Under the pieces are notes generated by a model. The model saw nothing but the letters and a program-made list of their open reading frames with translations, was not told where the DNA came from and did no database searches. A stretch of 64,000 nucleotides of DNA from Cupriavidus sp. IDO. GTDB taxonomy: Bacteria; Pseudomonadota; Gammaproteobacteria; Burkholderiales; Burkholderiaceae. The position numbers and the translations under genes are program-made. The stretch's first letter is position 1. Each line of letters opens with the position of its first letter. The stretch covers positions 48,875 through 112,874 of the forward strand of contig NZ_JWMA01000201.1 in the NCBI RefSeq assembly GCF_000812465.1, written 5' to 3'. This document shows, in pieces, positions 1 to 9,171 of this stretch.

Positions 1-2965
1 GCAGCCGTACCGCCAGTGCACTGGTGAAGCTGTAGCGCGCCGCATAGGGCTCGCGGACACTGATGGTGACGGTGCCGAAGAAGCGTTCGCCGAGGACAAA
101 GACGAACGTCGCCGAGCGGGTGACCGAGCGCGACGAGATCAGGCGCCCGCCCGGGCCGTAGACCTGGAAGCGCTGGTCTCCCGTACCGGTCTTGCCGGCC
201 ACCGGCAACGGCGCCCCCCCCTTCCCCTGCATGACAAAGGCACCCTGGATCGAGCGGGCCGTGCCGCGCTCTACCACGTCCAGCATCGAGCGCCGCACCA
301 GCGTCGTGATCTCCGGCGTCAGCAGGCGCTTGCCCTGCTGCGGCTGCAGGACAAAGCTGGAAGCATAAGGCGTATTGGCAGCGAATTCGAGGCTGCGCAC
401 GGTTGCCGTCTGGCTCGCGACGCCACCGCTCAGGATGATGCCTGCCAGCTCAGCCAGCGCAGCCGGCCGATCGCCGGAGGCACCGATCGCGGTGGCGTAG
501 GACGGGGTCAGCGAGTCGAACGGATAGCCCAGCCGCTGCCAGCGCCGCGCAATGCGCACGAACGCGTCCTTCTCCAGCAAGGTGCGGATGCGGTTGTCCT
601 GCCCGGCCTTGCTGTGGGAGCGGAACAGCCAGCGATAGACCAGCTGGCGTTCGTCCTTGCTCTCGCGCAGCAGCTCCGCGAATGTTGCGTCGGGATGATT
701 GCCCAGGTACTCGACCATCCATAGTTCCAGCGGATGCACGCGCGAGACATAGCCGCGATCGTTCAGCGAGAACTTGTCGTGGCCGTACTTGCGATAGAGC
801 AACGCCAGGTCCTCGCCCGCCAGCTGCTTGTCGGTCATGCGCGATCGCATGATGCGCACGTAGCTACCCTCGTCCAGGTCGGGCCGTGCGCTCAGCAGCG
901 CCACCGAGAGCCGCACGGCGGTCAGGTGCGGCGTGCTCACGCGCACGCGGCCCAGCAGCGTGGCCAGCCGCTGCTCCGAATCCTTGCCGCGGTAGCGCTG
1001 GTAGAAGCCGAGCATGTAAGCACTGCCTTCCTGGTCGGCAAAGCGCTCCAGATAGGCGCGCCGTTCGGGCGAGCCGCGGTCTTCGAAGATGGTGGCCATG
1101 TCCGGCGTGGCGTGGAACATCTCATAGCGCACGATGTCACGCATCATCCGGATAAAGACCAGGTTGACCGAATGCTGGAAGCCGACGCGCACGGTCATGA
1201 TGCGCTCGCCTTCCCATTTCTCGAAATTGGTGAAGCTCTGCAGGCCGCCGCCGGTGTAGAAGCCTTCGCCCGCGCTGCCGGAATACTTGCGCTCCATCGC
1301 GGCATCGAGCATCGGCATCAGCTCACGCTCTTCGGGATTGCGGGCCTTGCTCAGGTAGTCGATCGCCCAGTGGCTGAGGACGTCCTGCCGCGCCAGGTTC
1401 ACGCTGGCAAGCTCCGCACGGCTCATGCCGGCGTAGCGCGCATGCAGCTCGCTGATGATTTCCAGGTATGTCACCAGGGTGCGCAACTTGGCGGTTGACC
1501 CCAGGTTGAGACGGGCACCGCTGTTGATGTCGAAAGGCTGGTCGACGTTGTCGGCCTGCACCCGCACCACGCTGGCATTGCCCACGCGCTCGAACAGCGT
1601 GAAGCTGGCCATGAGCCTGGACGGATCGTCCTGGTCGCGCAGCATGTTGTGGCCATAGAGCCCCATCGTGCGCGCCTCGCCCTTGTCGTGCATGCGCACC
1701 AGCACATCGGTGACGATGCGCTGGGCTTCGCGGTTGATGGTGCTGTCCGCTGTCAGGTCCAGCCGGTCCATGTCATAGCGGCTTTCCACACCGGTCAGCC
1801 GGCCGATATCCGCACGCACGCGGTTGACGGCCTTGCGCGTGATGAACGGCTCCTGCTCCGGCTTCTGGGGCGGCGCTGCCTTTTCCAGCCGCTGTGCCAC
1901 GGCGGCATCGCGCAGTTCCGGCGTGATGATGCCGTTGGCGGCCAGCAGGCGCAGGTAGCTGCCGGTCAGGGCATCCAGGTTGGTGTCATCGCGCCGCAGG
2001 TGATAGGACGGGCGGCGCTGCGAAATGATCAGCGACAGCGCGCGCTTGAATGCCTGCGCCTGGCGGCCGGTGGGCGCGCGCGGATCCATTTCCTTGAGCA
2101 GGCGGTTGATCTCGCTGAAGTCCTCGCCGTACCAGACCCACAGGGCGTCGCCGATGCCGTTGATCTCGCCAAAGCCCTCGCGGGCGGACAGCGGCACGGT
2201 GTTGAGGTAGTCGACCACGATGCGCTCGCGCGCCCGCTGCGTATCGGGGCCGTCCATATAGGCGCGCAGCGATGCCGAGGCCATCTGGCGGAACTTCTCC
2301 GAGATCGACGCGGTGCGGCCCTGCGGCGAGTGGCGGTACTTCTCGATCTGCGTGGCGAGCGTGCTGCCGCCCGGCGATTCGTGCGACTTGTCGGCCAGCC
2401 TGATGGCCTGGTCGAGCACGGCGCGCGACAGGCGCTTCCAGTCGAGCGCCGGATTCAAGTTCGGATACTCGGGATTGAGCAGGCCCTGGTTCTCGACATA
2501 CAGCAACGAACTCACCAGCACCGTCGGGACCGAAGCGAAATCGTCGTACTGGCGTTCCGGGTAGCGCTGGAAGACCAGCGTGAGTGCGTTGCAGTCACGC
2601 AGCATCAGGCCTGCCTGGTTCTTCTCGCGGTATGGAGGAAAGATGCCCTGGTCCATCAGACGGACCATCTCGGGCGACATGCGGGCCTGTTCCGCCGGTA
2701 CGTAGCCGTGCCGTTCCAGACGCTCGGCAAACAGCGGCAGCCGGCCGTAGCCGAGACGCGCGTCGTAGGGACCGGAATGGGGAAAACGGATGCTGTCGCT
2801 CGCACCCGGCTGCACTTCGAAGGTCAGCTGCTTGCCGAAGCGGCCGAGGTAAAGCGCCTGCCACTGCGAATTGTGCACTTCATTGGAAGCGAGACTGTAA
2901 ATGACATAGACGCCCCCGCAGAGGGCGACCGTCACACCAGCGAAAATCCAGCCACGACGTGACAC
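1..2965 (-). CDS. Bifunctional penicillin-binding protein (GT51 transglycosylase plus transpeptidase), C-terminus cut by window edge
   Basis: Reading frame open from a GTG at 2965 to the window edge (about 988 residues, no stop reached). GGGGAAG lies 7 bases before the GTG. One N-terminal membrane segment (about residues 5-22) is followed by a GT51-like glycan polymerase region, with GGSTLATQIEK near residue 200, and then a penicillin-binding transpeptidase domain with S490-T-A-K, S599-V-N and K925-T-G-T. The protein would polymerise and cross-link peptidoglycan in the periplasm. The usual GT51 E-D-x-x-F element reads V-E-N-Q-G-L near residue 156, so the catalytic Glu is kept but its context is atypical. 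This matches a long proteobacterial PBP1-like subgroup rather than classical PBP1a. Not part of an obvious operon here. Confidence 0.88.
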   Translation of the reverse strand, partial: MSRRGWIFAGVTVALCGGVYVIYSLASNEVHNSQWQALYLGRFGKQLTFEVQPGASDSIRFPHSGPYDARLGYGRLPLFAERLERHGYVPAEQARMSPEMVRLMDQGIFPPYREKNQAGLMLRDCNALTLVFQRYPERQYDDFASVPTVLVSSLLYVENQGLLNPEYPNLNPALDWKRLSRAVLDQAIRLADKSHESPGGSTLATQIEKYRHSPQGRTASISEKFRQMASASLRAYMDGPDTQRARERIVVDYLNTVPLSAREGFGEINGIGDALWVWYGEDFSEINRLLKEMDPRAPTGRQAQAFKRALSLIISQRRPSYHLRRDDTNLDALTGSYLRLLAANGIITPELRDAAVAQRLEKAAPPQKPEQEPFITRKAVNRVRADIGRLTGVESRYDMDRLDLTADSTINREAQRIVTDVLVRMHDKGEARTMGLYGHNMLRDQDDPSRLMASFTLFERVGNASVVRVQADNVDQPFDINSGARLNLGSTAKLRTLVTYLEIISELHARYAGMSRAELASVNLARQDVLSHWAIDYLSKARNPEERELMPMLDAAMERKYSGSAGEGFYTGGGLQSFTNFEKWEGERIMTVRVGFQHSVNLVFIRMMRDIVRYEMFHATPDMATIFEDRGSPERRAYLERFADQEGSAYMLGFYQRYRGKDSEQRLATLLGRVRVSTPHLTAVRLSVALLSARPDLDEGSYVRIMRSRMTDKQLAGEDLALLYRKYGHDKFSLNDRGYVSRVHPLELWMVEYLGNHPDATFAELLRESKDERQLVYRWLFRSHSKAGQDNRIRTLLEKDAFVRIARRWQRLGYPFDSLTPSYATAIGASGDRPAALAELAGIILSGGVASQTATVRSLEFAANTPYASSFVLQPQQGKRLLTPEITTLVRRSMLDVVERGTARSIQGAFVMQGKGGAPLPVAGKTGTGDQRFQVYGPGGRLISSRSVTRSATFVFVLGERFFGTVTISVREPYAARYSFTSALAVRL

Positions 2966-3281
2966 GTTTCGGCTTCCCCGTAATGCCGGAGCCCACCGGC
3001 GAAAATGGTCCGGAGACCAACCCGGATGCGCCAACAAAATGAGACCAGCCGTGCCGATACGCCGTGGCACGACGCCGGCATCATATTGTTAGCGCCTCAT
3101 GAAGCGCAGGCGAGGCGGTGTCGTCTACACGCGCCGCCTGTCTTGATATTAGTAGGATCAGAGGCGGAGCGCTGCAAGCATGTGTCACCTCCCACAATCG
3201 TTGCAGACGCGCGTCAGTAGCATAGTCAGCTTTCGTCACATGCCAGGCGAGCCTGCACCGGCATGTGGCGAAGCGTCCCGA
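2966..3281. other. Intergenic region between penicillin-binding protein and aldo/keto reductase
   Basis: 316 bases without a convincing gene. It must hold the promoter of the minus-strand penicillin-binding protein; no clear -35/-10 pair was picked. At 3237-3267 an inverted repeat (CACATGCC / GGCATGTG) just after the aldo/keto reductase stop could act as a weak transcript end on the minus strand, but no T-run follows it. Confidence 0.4.
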
Positions 3282-4310
3282 TCAGGCTGCCGCGGCAACC
3301 GGGCGGCCGATCAGCGGGTAGCCGGGATCGTTGTAGCCAGGGGTGGAGGCGTGGCCGGGCGTGACCAGCTGGTCGACCATGGCCTCCTCCTCGGGCGAGA
3401 TCGCCGCGCCCAGCGCGCCGAAGTAGTCCTCGAACTGCGCCAGCGTGCGTGGCCCGGCGATCACCGAACTGATGATGGGGTTGGCCAGCACCCAGGCGGT
3501 GGCAAACTGGCCCGGCGTCAGGCCGCGCGCTTCGGCATGCGTCTTGAGCTGCTGCGCGATCACCAGCGATGCCTCGCGGAACTCGGTCTCCATGATGCGG
3601 CGGTCGGCCCGCCCTGCCCGCGAGCCTTGCTCCGGCGCCTGCCCCGGCAGGTACTTGCCGGTCAGCACGCCGCGCGCCACCGGGCTGTAGGGAACCACGC
3701 CCAGGCCATAGTGCTGGCAGGCGGGCAGGATCTCGACCTCCGGCATGCGGTTCAGCAGGTTGTAATACGGCTGACATGCGACCGGCCGCGGCACGCCGAG
3801 CTGGTCGCACAGCCGCGCGATCTCGGCAATGCGCCAGCCGCGGAAGTTCGACACGGCCCAGTAGCGGATCTTGCCGGCACGCACCAGGTCGCCCATGGCG
3901 CGCACGGCCTCCTCCAGGTTCTCGCCAGGAAAATCGCGATGCAGGTAGAGGATGTCGAGGTAGTCCGTCGCGAGCCGGTGCAGGCTGGCCTCGACCTCGC
4001 GCAGGATCCACACGCGCGAATAGTGCGAGTGGTTCGGCGCAGCCTGCATCGGGTTGCCGAGCTTGGTGGCCAGCACCCAGTCGTGGCGGTCGCTGGTCAG
4101 CAGCCGGCCCACCATCTGCTCGGACGCGCCCTTGCTGTAGACGTCGGCCGTGTCGATGAAATTGACGCCATGGTCGCGCGCGCTGGCGACGATGCGCGCG
4201 GCCTCGGCCTCGTCGGTCTGGTCGGCAAACATCATGGTGCCAAGGCACAGCGCGGAAACCTTCAGGTTGCTGGCGCCGAGGCGGCGGTAGGGCATGGTGA
4301 TATCGGGCAT
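3282..4310 (-). CDS. Aldo/keto reductase (NADPH-dependent oxidoreductase)
   Basis: 342-residue aldo/keto reductase, a cytoplasmic (beta/alpha)8 enzyme that reduces aldehydes or ketones with NADPH; the substrate cannot be read from sequence. The family tetrad is visible: D and Y in FIDTADVYSKG, K in VLATKLGNP and H in DILYLHRDF. The start M-P-D-I-T-M-P-Y-R-R-L-G is chosen because AGGA lies 7 bases upstream and the family begins at this beta-strand; the frame stays open for 68 further codons upstream, which look non-coding. Length fits the 320-350 residue single-domain oxidoreductase group. It is transcribed away from the polyene operon and may share its promoter region. Confidence 0.9.
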   Translation of the reverse strand: MPDITMPYRRLGASNLKVSALCLGTMMFADQTDEAEAARIVASARDHGVNFIDTADVYSKGASEQMVGRLLTSDRHDWVLATKLGNPMQAAPNHSHYSRVWILREVEASLHRLATDYLDILYLHRDFPGENLEEAVRAMGDLVRAGKIRYWAVSNFRGWRIAEIARLCDQLGVPRPVACQPYYNLLNRMPEVEILPACQHYGLGVVPYSPVARGVLTGKYLPGQAPEQGSRAGRADRRIMETEFREASLVIAQQLKTHAEARGLTPGQFATAWVLANPIISSVIAGPRTLAQFEDYFGALGAAISPEEEAMVDQLVTPGHASTPGYNDPGYPLIGRPVAAAA

Positions 4311-4785
4311 GGCGGATTCCTGGAAAGCCTGGGGATGAGCGAAGGATGACGGAGTGAATGCGGATGACTGCCGTTCCGCATTTTGCCGTGCCTTGCGCCG
4401 GCTTGCAGGCGATGGCCGGGGCCAAATGTCTGCCATTTCAATTAGCGGAGCGAATTGGCCGATATTTCCGCGAATGAATAAACGCATTCCGAAGCAAAAT
4501 CCCTGTAAAACCACCCGCGCCGGCGGATTCCCGGATTCGATTTACCCCTTTCGGGGGATGCTCTCCGGACTCGACGCGATCGAAGTGATTGCATTGTGAT
4601 ATCCGCATTTTCGCCACACCATGAACATTTCTGACATTCTGCCAGCGGCGATTTGGGTAAAATGGCGCCCGCATTAATTCCAGTCCCTCTGCCAAAATCA
4701 TGAATCGCCACGCCCGTCTTCTCGCCTTCCACTGCCCGCGCGGCATGTCGACGGCTATCGGGCATTTCGCACGGAGCGCGGCCGG
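4311..4785. promoter_or_regulatory. Divergent intergenic region upstream of the polyene operon
   Basis: 475 bases between the divergent aldo/keto reductase and the first polyene gene, clearly more AT-rich than its flanks (about 4435-4700). A TAAAAT at about 4656 is a plausible -10 for the plus strand, without a well-spaced -35. No regulator gene lies in the operon, so control of the cluster probably acts here. No classified operator was recognised. Confidence 0.4.
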
Positions 4786-5571
4786 ATGCATGTAACCGGC
4801 GGCAGTGCAGTGCCTGTCCGCGAGCGCGGGCAAGACGTGGCGGCAACCTTCGGCATTCGCGCATGGTCGGCCTGGGGCGGCGACCTGCACGACCCGGACG
4901 CCTGGCGCGCGTGGGGCACCGCGCCCGGGCTGCTGACGCAGGCCGAAGCGCCGGCCCTGCCCGAAATGGCGCCGATGCTGCGCCGGCGCGTGCCCTTGCT
5001 GGGGCGCGTGGCGCTGGCCTCGGCCTATGGCTGTCCGCCGGGATGTGAAGGGATTCCGGTCGTGTTCGCCTCCCGCCATGGCGATACCGGCCGTCTGCTG
5101 GAGATGCTGAAGGATCTCGCCGCCGGCGAAGCACTGTCACCCACCGCCTTCGGGCTGTCCGTGCACAACGCCACCGGCGCGCTTCGCTCGATCGACCGTG
5201 CCGACCCGGCCAACCTGCAGGCCCTGTCCGCGGGGCGCGATACGGTGGAAATGGCCGTGCTGGAAGCCTGCAGCCTGCTGGCCGACGGCGCGCCGGAAGT
5301 GCTGCTGGTCTATTACGAAGCCCCGCTCGCCCAGCCCTACCAGCCGTTTGCCGACGAGCCGGGCTGCCTGCACAGCTGGTGCTGGCGGATCGGCCAGCCG
5401 CGCGAGGGCGAGCCGGCATTCAGCCTTGCCCTTGCCGGCAGCGCTGCAGAGGCCGGGGTTGCCCCGCAGCTTCCGCACGGGCTCGATGTCCTGCGGTTCG
5501 TGCTGGCGGGCGATGCCGAGCTGACCCATGCCGGCGAAAACGCAACCTGGCGCTGGCGGCGCCATGGTTGA
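4786..5571 (+). CDS. Beta-ketoacyl synthase-like protein (chain-length-factor type), first gene of the aryl polyene operon
   Basis: 261 residues resembling the short ketosynthase-like partner family (Ketoacyl-synt_2) that heads aryl polyene operons. Features include FGIRAWSAWGGD near the N-terminus, PLLGRVALASAYG, VVFASRHGDTGR and TAFGLSVHNATGA. It lacks a Cys-His-His triad of an active ketosynthase, so it likely pairs with one of the two downstream ketosynthases and sets chain length. Start ATG is preceded by CGGAG about 10 bases upstream. Its last 8 bases overlap the next gene (ATGGTTGA), which shows translational coupling. Confidence 0.8.
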   Translation: MHVTGGSAVPVRERGQDVAATFGIRAWSAWGGDLHDPDAWRAWGTAPGLLTQAEAPALPEMAPMLRRRVPLLGRVALASAYGCPPGCEGIPVVFASRHGDTGRLLEMLKDLAAGEALSPTAFGLSVHNATGALRSIDRADPANLQALSAGRDTVEMAVLEACSLLADGAPEVLLVYYEAPLAQPYQPFADEPGCLHSWCWRIGQPREGEPAFSLALAGSAAEAGVAPQLPHGLDVLRFVLAGDAELTHAGENATWRWRRHG

Positions 5572-6340
5572 GCGGCTCGATCGCGCCTGGCGGGTGTGTG
5601 CAACGGGGCTCTGTTTTTCCGGGTTCGGCCTGGGCGGACTGGTGCTCCGGGTGCTGGTATTCCCGGTGCTTGCCTTGTTGCCATGGAGCAATGCACGGCG
5701 CCAGCGGATCTGCAAGGATCTGATCCACCACGCGTTCCGGCTGTTCCTCTGGCTGATGCGCAGTGTCGGGGTGATCCGCTACGAGGTGCGCAACGGCGAC
5801 CGGCTGCGCCGCGAGGGGCAGCTGATCGTCGCCAACCATCCGTCGCTGATCGACGTGGTGTTCCTGATTGCGCTGGCGCGCCGGGCGGACTGCGTGGTCA
5901 AGGCGGGACTGGCGCGCAACCCGTTCACGCGCGGGCCGGTGCTGGCGACCGGCTATGTGCAGAACGATTCCGGCGCGGCCATGGTGGAGGGATGCATTGC
6001 CTCCCTGCGCGCCGGCAACAACCTCGTGATTTTTCCCGAGGGCACGCGCACGGCGCCTGACGGGCAGCTGCGGCTGCAGCGGGGCGCCGCCAACATCGCC
6101 GTGCGCGGCGGCTTTGCGCTGACGCCGGTGGTGATCTGCTGCGAGCCGCCCACGCTGCGCAAGGGCGACAAGTGGTACCGCGTGCCGGTTCGCCGGCCGC
6201 GCTATGTCATCGATGTGCGGGAAGACATCGACGTCGGTCAGCTGGTTAGCCCCGGCGTCGACGACGCCATGGCGGTGCGCCAGGTCACGCAGGCACTGAC
6301 CGAGTTTTTTACCAGGGAGATAGGCCGTGAAGGCGCTTGA
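5564..6340 (+). CDS. Lysophospholipid acyltransferase family protein (PlsC-like)
   Basis: 258 residues with an N-terminal membrane-associated stretch (about residues 10-40) and the acyltransferase H-X4-D motif in VANHPSLIDVVF, followed by FPEGTRTAPDG. The family transfers acyl chains to glycerophosphate-like acceptors at the inner membrane. In aryl polyene operons such enzymes probably attach the polyene or build its lipid anchor. ATG 5564 is preferred over an in-frame ATG at 5528 because it overlaps the previous stop by 8 bases, as elsewhere in this operon. It overlaps the ACP gene downstream by 14 bases. Confidence 0.82.
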   Translation: MVERLDRAWRVCATGLCFSGFGLGGLVLRVLVFPVLALLPWSNARRQRICKDLIHHAFRLFLWLMRSVGVIRYEVRNGDRLRREGQLIVANHPSLIDVVFLIALARRADCVVKAGLARNPFTRGPVLATGYVQNDSGAAMVEGCIASLRAGNNLVIFPEGTRTAPDGQLRLQRGAANIAVRGGFALTPVVICCEPPTLRKGDKWYRVPVRRPRYVIDVREDIDVGQLVSPGVDDAMAVRQVTQALTEFFTREIGREGA

Positions 6341-6599
6341 GCAAGAAATCAAAGAACTGATCATCTCGTCGCTGTCGCTGGAGGATGTGGCGACGGGCGA
6401 TATCGATACCAACGCGCCACTGTTCGTCGAAGGGCTGGGCCTCGATTCGATCGACGCCCTCGAGCTCGGCCTGGCACTGCAAAAGCGCTACGGCGTATCC
6501 ATGAGCGGGGACAAGGAAGAGATCCGCGCTCGCTTCGCGAGCGTCAGCACGCTGGCGGCCTTCGTGGCCTCGCAGCGTTCCGAGCAGGCGCCGGCCTGA
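6327..6599 (+). CDS. Acyl carrier protein (phosphopantetheine-binding), first copy
   Basis: 90-residue acyl carrier protein. The phosphopantetheine attachment Ser sits in GLGLDSIDALELGL (Ser about residue 39-40). The start overlaps the acyltransferase gene by 14 bases. It would carry the growing polyene chain as a thioester in the cytoplasm; the phosphopantetheinyl transferase needed to activate it is encoded at 20341-21015. Two different ACPs in tandem are typical of aryl polyene operons. Confidence 0.9.
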   Translation: MKALEQEIKELIISSLSLEDVATGDIDTNAPLFVEGLGLDSIDALELGLALQKRYGVSMSGDKEEIRARFASVSTLAAFVASQRSEQAPA

Positions 6600-6664
6600 T
6601 TTGCTGTCTCTCGCTGTCTCTTTATCCTCTTCCAACCACCCTGATCCCCTTCAAGCTGGTAGGC

Positions 6665-6934
6665 ATGGTCATGACCCAAGACGAAATCTTTGCGCGCGTG
6701 TCGGCAGTCCTGCAAGACTCCTTTGAAATCGACGCCGAACGTATCCGGCCCGAAGCACGCCTCTACGAGGACCTCGACATCGACAGCATCGATGCCGTGG
6801 ACCTGCTCGTGAAGCTCAAGCCGATGCTCGACAAGCCGCTCAGGCCCGAGCAGTTCAAGTCCGTACGCACGATCCAAGACGTGGTGCAGGCGCTGGCCCT
6901 GCTGATCGACTCCGATTCGCCCGCCACGGCCTGA
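6665..6934 (+). CDS. Acyl carrier protein, second copy
   Basis: 89-residue acyl carrier protein with the attachment Ser in YEDLDIDSIDAVDL. It differs clearly from the first ACP, so the two probably serve different steps, for example starter loading and elongation (inference). ATG 6665 is used; an in-frame ATG two codons later (6671) is possible. A 65-base gap separates it from the first ACP, and the next gene starts 4 bases after its stop. Confidence 0.9.
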   Translation: MVMTQDEIFARVSAVLQDSFEIDAERIRPEARLYEDLDIDSIDAVDLLVKLKPMLDKPLRPEQFKSVRTIQDVVQALALLIDSDSPATA

Positions 6935-6938
6935 GCGC

Positions 6939-7505
6939 ATGGCCTGGCGTAAATGGAGCCTGGGCGTACTGACCCTGTGCTACCCGGTGGCAGTCTATGT
7001 CGGGCTGCAATACTGGCCGCCGCGCGTGATAGCGCTGCTGCTGGTGGCGCTCACGGCGCTGCGCCTGGGCGCCAGTCGCCATCCCGGCCAGCCGGGCTGG
7101 CGCGCGCTGGCGCTGGTGGCCGGGCTGGTGGCGCTGGCGGGGCTGGTCTCGGACCAGGCCATGCCGCTCAAGCTCTATCCCGCGCTGGTCAACGGCGCCC
7201 TGCTCGCCGTGTTCGGCTGGAGCCTGTGGCATCCGCCCAGCGTGGTCGAGCGCCTGGCGCGGCTGCGCGAGCCCGACCTGCCCGCCTCCGGCGTGGCCTA
7301 CACGCGCAAGGTCACCGCAGCCTGGTGCGTCTTCTTCTGCTTCAACGGCGCCATGGCCATTCTCACCGCCTGCTTTGCCAGCGATCAGGTCTGGGCGCTC
7401 TATAACGGCGCCATTGCCTACGTGCTGATCGGCTCGATGTTCGCGGGCGAATGGCTCGTACGCCGGCGCGTCATGACTCAGAAGGCAGGGAGCCGCCATG
7501 AGTGA
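6939..7505 (+). CDS. Integral membrane protein of aryl polyene operons (COG4648-like)
   Basis: 188 residues with about five or six hydrophobic segments (about 7-28, 28-45, 57-75, 82-98, 124-145, 147-165). It resembles the small membrane protein found next to the ACPs in aryl polyene gene clusters. No catalytic motif is visible and the role is unknown; position suggests membrane anchoring or transfer of intermediates. It starts 4 bases after the second ACP and overlaps the AMP-ligase gene by 8 bases. Confidence 0.72.
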   Translation: MAWRKWSLGVLTLCYPVAVYVGLQYWPPRVIALLLVALTALRLGASRHPGQPGWRALALVAGLVALAGLVSDQAMPLKLYPALVNGALLAVFGWSLWHPPSVVERLARLREPDLPASGVAYTRKVTAAWCVFFCFNGAMAILTACFASDQVWALYNGAIAYVLIGSMFAGEWLVRRRVMTQKAGSRHE

Positions 7506-9171
7506 GTGGCTTGGTGTCAGTGGCGCGATGGCGGCGCTGTCGCAGTCGCGCGCTCCGGAAGCGGCGCGGTTCCTGGCACGCGCCACGGCGTGGCGGCGGG
7601 CGTTCGCCGCGGCCGAGGGCCGGCGCTGGGCCATCCAGATCGCTTCCACCGCCGAGTTTGCCGCGGCGATCTTCGGCGCCTGGCACGCGGGCAAGCACGT
7701 CGTGCTGCCTGCCGACACCCGGCCGGAGACGCTGCTGGCACTGCGCGAGCACGCCGATGGCTGGGCCGGTGAACTGCCGCAGGGGCTGCAGGCACCGGAC
7801 TGCGCGGACGCCGCGGCCGACTGGCCTGCACTGTCGCCGGACGCGGCAACGCTCACCCTGTTCACCTCCGGCTCGACCGGAGCGCCCGAAGCCATCGACA
7901 AGCGCCTGGCGCAGCTGGAAGCCGAAGTCGGCGCGCTGGAAGCGGCCTTCGGCCCGCGCCTGCCGCGATCCGCACGGCTGCTGACCACCGTTTCGCACCA
8001 GCACATCTACGGCCTGCTGTTCTGCGTGCTGTGGCCGCTTGCGGCCGGGCGCGCGATGCCGGGCGCGCGGCTGGAATTCCATGAGGAAGTGGTTGCCGCC
8101 TGCGGGGATACGCCGGTGGTGCTGGTCAGCAGCCCGGCGCACCTGCGCCGCATGCCGGAAGCGCTGGACTGGGCCGCGGCGCGAGCTGTCGTTTGCGCGG
8201 TGTTTTCTTCGGGCGGCCCGCTGCCGCCGGCAGCAGCGGATGACGCCCTGCGCCACCTCGGACAGTCGCCGATCGAAGTGTTCGGCAGCTCCGAAACCGG
8301 CGGCATTGCCTGGCGGCAGCGCGCGCACCAGCAGGACCGCTGGACCGCCCTGCCCGGCGTCGCATGGCGCCTGCAGGATGGCTTTCTGGCCGTGCGCTCG
8401 GCGCACCTGCCGGCAGACGACTGGCACGTCTGCGCGGATCGCGCACTGCCGGACGGTGAACACGGCTTCGTGCTGGCCGGGCGAGCCGATCGCGTGGTCA
8501 AGATCGAGGAAAAGCGCGTGTCGCTGACGCGCGTCGAGCAGGCGCTGATGGCGTCGCCGCTGGTGCAGGACGCACGCGTGGTGCTGGTGGAACTGGACGT
8601 CGGCACGCGCATCGCGGCGGCGGTGGTTCCCGCCGGGCCGGGTGCTGCAATGCTGGCGGCCAGCGGCCGCGCGGCGCTGATTGCGGCACTGCGGGCCGGC
8701 CTGGCCGACGCCGTGGATCCGCTGGGGCTGCCGCGGCGCTGGCATTTTGCCGATGCGCTGCCGTGCAATGCCCAGGGCAAGACCACCGAGGCCATGCTGC
8801 GCGACCTGTTCCGCCAGACCCTGCCCCGCGTGGTCTGGCTGGACGGCAACGCGCTGACTGCCAATGCCGAGTTGCTGATCGGCGAGCACCTCGCGGTGTT
8901 CGACGGTCATTTCCCCGGCACCCCGATCGTCCCGGGCGTGGCGCAGATCGACTGGGTCATGTCGCTGGCACCGCAGCGCCTGCCCATACCGCCGCGCGAG
9001 CGCTTCGTGCGGCTGGACGTGCTCAAGTTCCAGGGCGTGATCCGGCCCGGCAGCACAGTCCAGCTCGCGCTGGAATGGCTGCCCGAGAAGCAGGCGCTGG
9101 GCTTTCGCCTGACCTCCGCCGCCGGCCCGCATGCCAGCGGCCGCATCGTATTCCGGAGTGACGATGCCTGA
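7498..9171 (+). CDS. AMP-dependent acyl/aryl ligase fused to a hotdog-fold 3-hydroxyacyl-ACP dehydratase
   Basis: 557 residues in two parts. Residues about 1-440 form an ANL-family adenylating ligase with TLFTSGSTG (ATP loop), FGSSETGG, a GRADRVVKIEEKRVS hinge and the C-terminal Lys in NAQGKTTE. It would adenylate an aromatic acid and load it on an ACP or CoA. Residues about 450-557 form a FabA/FabZ-like hotdog domain with HFPGTPIVPGVAQIDW (His catalytic), the ApeI-type dehydratase. A stand-alone dehydratase is encoded at 17411, so two dehydratase activities are available. It overlaps both neighbours by 8 bases. The fold assignment is confident; the substrate is inferred from the ammonia-lyase in the operon. 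Confidence 0.87.
   Translation: MSEWLGVSGAMAALSQSRAPEAARFLARATAWRRAFAAAEGRRWAIQIASTAEFAAAIFGAWHAGKHVVLPADTRPETLLALREHADGWAGELPQGLQAPDCADAAADWPALSPDAATLTLFTSGSTGAPEAIDKRLAQLEAEVGALEAAFGPRLPRSARLLTTVSHQHIYGLLFCVLWPLAAGRAMPGARLEFHEEVVAACGDTPVVLVSSPAHLRRMPEALDWAAARAVVCAVFSSGGPLPPAAADDALRHLGQSPIEVFGSSETGGIAWRQRAHQQDRWTALPGVAWRLQDGFLAVRSAHLPADDWHVCADRALPDGEHGFVLAGRADRVVKIEEKRVSLTRVEQALMASPLVQDARVVLVELDVGTRIAAAVVPAGPGAAMLAASGRAALIAALRAGLADAVDPLGLPRRWHFADALPCNAQGKTTEAMLRDLFRQTLPRVVWLDGNALTANAELLIGEHLAVFDGHFPGTPIVPGVAQIDWVMSLAPQRLPIPPRERFVRLDVLKFQGVIRPGSTVQLALEWLPEKQALGFRLTSAAGPHASGRIVFRSDDA

Noticed and set aside
734..2962. Long plus-strand open frames over the penicillin-binding protein gene
   Set aside because: They are antisense shadows in GC-rich DNA; the minus frame carries all PBP motifs and a ribosome site.
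3180..4349. Plus-strand open frame opposite the aldo/keto reductase
   Set aside because: Arg/Ala/Gly-rich shadow without any family motif; the opposite strand holds a complete reductase.
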